From: Pseudonocardiales bacterium
GTDB taxonomy: Bacteria > Actinomycetota > Actinomycetes > Mycobacteriales > Pseudonocardiaceae
Reading direction: 5' to 3'
NCBI GenBank assembly: GCA_013695005.1
Contig: JACDBJ010000589.1
Location: forward strand, 1-6,632
DNA: 6,632 nucleotides
Shown piece by piece: positions 5,403 through 6,632 of this stretch. The notes under the pieces were generated by a model, which saw only the letters and a program-made list of their open reading frames with translations, did no database searches and was not told the DNA's origin. Position 1 is the stretch's first letter. Each line of letters begins with the position of its first letter. The translations under genes were made by a program, and so were the position numbers.

Positions 5403-6524
5403 CTACATGCGCAACGGCCAAAGCATCAGGCGGTCCAGCTCAGGGCCGAGTTCTCCGACACTGACGTCGTTCTCGAAGAGCACGGCCGCTTCGCCGACGG
5501 CCAGATCAGGTGACGTACACAGAACGGTGTCGCCGCCGTTGCCCGTCAACCACAGCATCGCGGTCGACGGGATGACTTCCTCCCGGTCCCAGTCCGGAAT
5601 TCCGTCGGGCCAGCCCGCCCACACGGCGAGAGTAGACATGTACGAGGGCTGGGCGAGGCCGAACGATTCGCCGTCGAGCATGGTGAAGCCGGGATGCACG
5701 TCGCTGAGAAACTGGCGCACCGCCAGTGGCAGCGTCTCCCAAAACGGTGGCGTCGCCCCGGTGGAAATTCGCGGATCCCACCCCACCCAAACCACACTGT
5801 CACCGTCGGCAGCCTCGACAAAGTACAGCAGCGCGGGACCCTCCGGGTACCAGTAGCAGACCCGCACGTCGCGCAGCCTCGTGTGCAGTGCGGTGGCGAA
5901 ACCAGGCACGATGTCCAGGAAGTCAGGATTCCACCGCATCAACGCCAGCTGCACCCGCTCCGCTGGGTCCGCGGACGCAGCGATCTCATGCAACGGTCCT
6001 GCCATATCGGCAGCAGGTGAATCCAACATGGCGATCGGACCTCGGCCACCGCCCAACAGCTCTTGGAGCTTGGGGTCGCCCGAGACCGTCGACGGTGCCC
6101 CGAACTCGAGTTGGTCCAGCAAGCTGGAGTCGCCAGCTGCGGCCGTGGCGACGATGCGGTGGAGGTCGGCGCGCACCCTGTTCTCCAGCCGCACCTGGTC
6201 GGTCTGGTAATCGAGATCGACCCCTCTGAGCAATGCGGCACTGCGGCCGCGCTGCATCCAGTACACCGGTCGAGACACCCACTGGAGATTCGCCGGTGTG
6301 AAGGCCACGCGTTGGGTCTGCTCCATCGTCAGTTCCGTGAAGCCCGGGATCTCCACGATCTCGGCCAGCGGAATGATGCGTGCCGCCACCACCGCAGCCT
6401 CGAACTTGCCCTTGCCAATCGTGGCGGGAACCGAAAACTCACCCTGCATGGCTTCGAAGGTAGTGACTCCGTCGCGATCCAACCTCTGGGCTCTAGTACT
6501 CCAGCCGTAGATCGTTATGGTCAT
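5403..6524 (-). CDS. Hypothetical protein, 373 aa, with SMI1/KNR4-like C-terminal third
   Basis: I do not firmly recognise this protein. It is soluble in appearance, with no signal peptide or membrane helix, and unusually rich in tryptophan (13). Residues 1-130 form a mixed segment starting MTITIYGWSTRAQ, 131-190 is a loop-rich linker containing LLGGGRG, and 195-260 contains aromatic strands (VCYWYPEG, VVWVGWD). Residues 265-370 resemble the SUKH (SMI1/KNR4) superfamily in pattern: LPLAVRQFLSDVHPGF like the family's helix ending in H-x-G-F, then G-N-G-G-D followed by VLC, and AVLFEND. SUKH proteins are often immunity proteins to contact-dependent toxins, but no toxin is in view, so that role is inference. 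The ATG at 6524 is the first ATG in the frame; the only upstream in-frame start is a TTG at 6617. Its ribosome binding site is weak (AAGAAG, ten bases away). Upstream lies a possible transposase tail. Confidence 0.75.
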   Translation of the reverse strand: MTITIYGWSTRAQRLDRDGVTTFEAMQGEFSVPATIGKGKFEAAVVAARIIPLAEIVEIPGFTELTMEQTQRVAFTPANLQWVSRPVYWMQRGRSAALLRGVDLDYQTDQVRLENRVRADLHRIVATAAAGDSSLLDQLEFGAPSTVSGDPKLQELLGGGRGPIAMLDSPAADMAGPLHEIAASADPAERVQLALMRWNPDFLDIVPGFATALHTRLRDVRVCYWYPEGPALLYFVEAADGDSVVWVGWDPRISTGATPPFWETLPLAVRQFLSDVHPGFTMLDGESFGLAQPSYMSTLAVWAGWPDGIPDWDREEVIPSTAMLWLTGNGGDTVLCTSPDLAVGEAAVLFENDVSVGELGPELDRLMLWPLRM

Positions 6525-6632
6525 GAACGAGCCGCTTCTTGGCGGCGGTCGTGGCTGGTGCGGCGCTGTGTTGATGTTGTCGGCGCCAGTGTGACCAGGC
6601 CTCGGGGCAGGCGGCAAACAACATCATCGAAG
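6493..6632 (-). mobile_element. Possible transposase C-terminal remnant at right edge
   Basis: A minus-strand frame enters from the right edge and ends at TAG (6493-6495). It contains ACPEAWSHWRRQHQHSA, which resembles the W-S-x-W-R-R-x-H-Q tail of actinomycete IS transposases as I recall it. The following residues lack the expected H-Y-R ending, and the frame overlaps the first 30 bases of the 373-aa gene. It may be a decayed insertion sequence end. A second open frame here ends with its TGA overlapping the ATG at 6524, so an alternative upstream gene cannot be excluded. Confidence 0.3.

Noticed and set aside
4975..5421. 148-codon minus-strand frame
   Set aside because: No ribosome binding site, no recognised family, and the plus-strand frame at 5183-5400 has better codon character over the shared part.
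4107..6632. Second copy of the tRNA-Leu 3' end as an attachment-site repeat
   Set aside because: Reading through the rest of the window I found no repeat of the T-arm/acceptor sequence; if one exists it is outside.
1..6632. CRISPR array or tandem repeats
   Set aside because: No regularly spaced direct repeats are visible on either strand.

Overview
The window is GC-rich DNA (coding regions strongly prefer G or C in the third codon position) with GTG as well as ATG starts and protein families typical of Actinobacteria (DUF5703, DUF4429, an Rv2141c-like M20 peptidase). A filamentous actinomycete, perhaps of the Pseudonocardiales, is a reasonable guess, but the sequence does not fix the genus.

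Layout. Positions 1-50 hold the start of a leftward gene that runs off the edge and looks like a response-regulator receiver domain. Positions 51-870 hold no gene I can name. The ordered core spans 871-4132: a leftward cyclase-family (kynurenine-formamidase-like) hydrolase; divergent from it a small DUF5703 gene; then, convergent with DUF5703, a leftward pair in which an M20 metallopeptidase is followed 24 bases later by a divergent short-chain dehydrogenase (SDR). A rightward tRNA-Leu (anticodon GAG) closes the core.

Right of the tRNA the character changes. There is an SOS/LexA-box-like palindrome touching the tRNA 3' end, a C-terminal remnant of an MFS transporter, a DUF4429 gene broken by a frameshift, a coding-like scrap with no recognisable start, an intact 373-aa protein of unknown function whose C-terminal third resembles SMI1/KNR4 (SUKH) proteins, and a possible transposase tail at the right edge. 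This looks like an accessory region or island scar beside a tRNA gene, although no integrase or duplicated tRNA end is visible.

How the genes work together: the M20 peptidase and SDR are probably one transcription unit. DUF5703 next to an M20 peptidase is a neighbourhood I recall from actinomycetes. No complete pathway is evident and I do not see a clear new multi-gene system. The best leads are the SDR lacking its catalytic tyrosine, the SUKH-like orphan protein, and the SOS-box-like site at the tRNA boundary.
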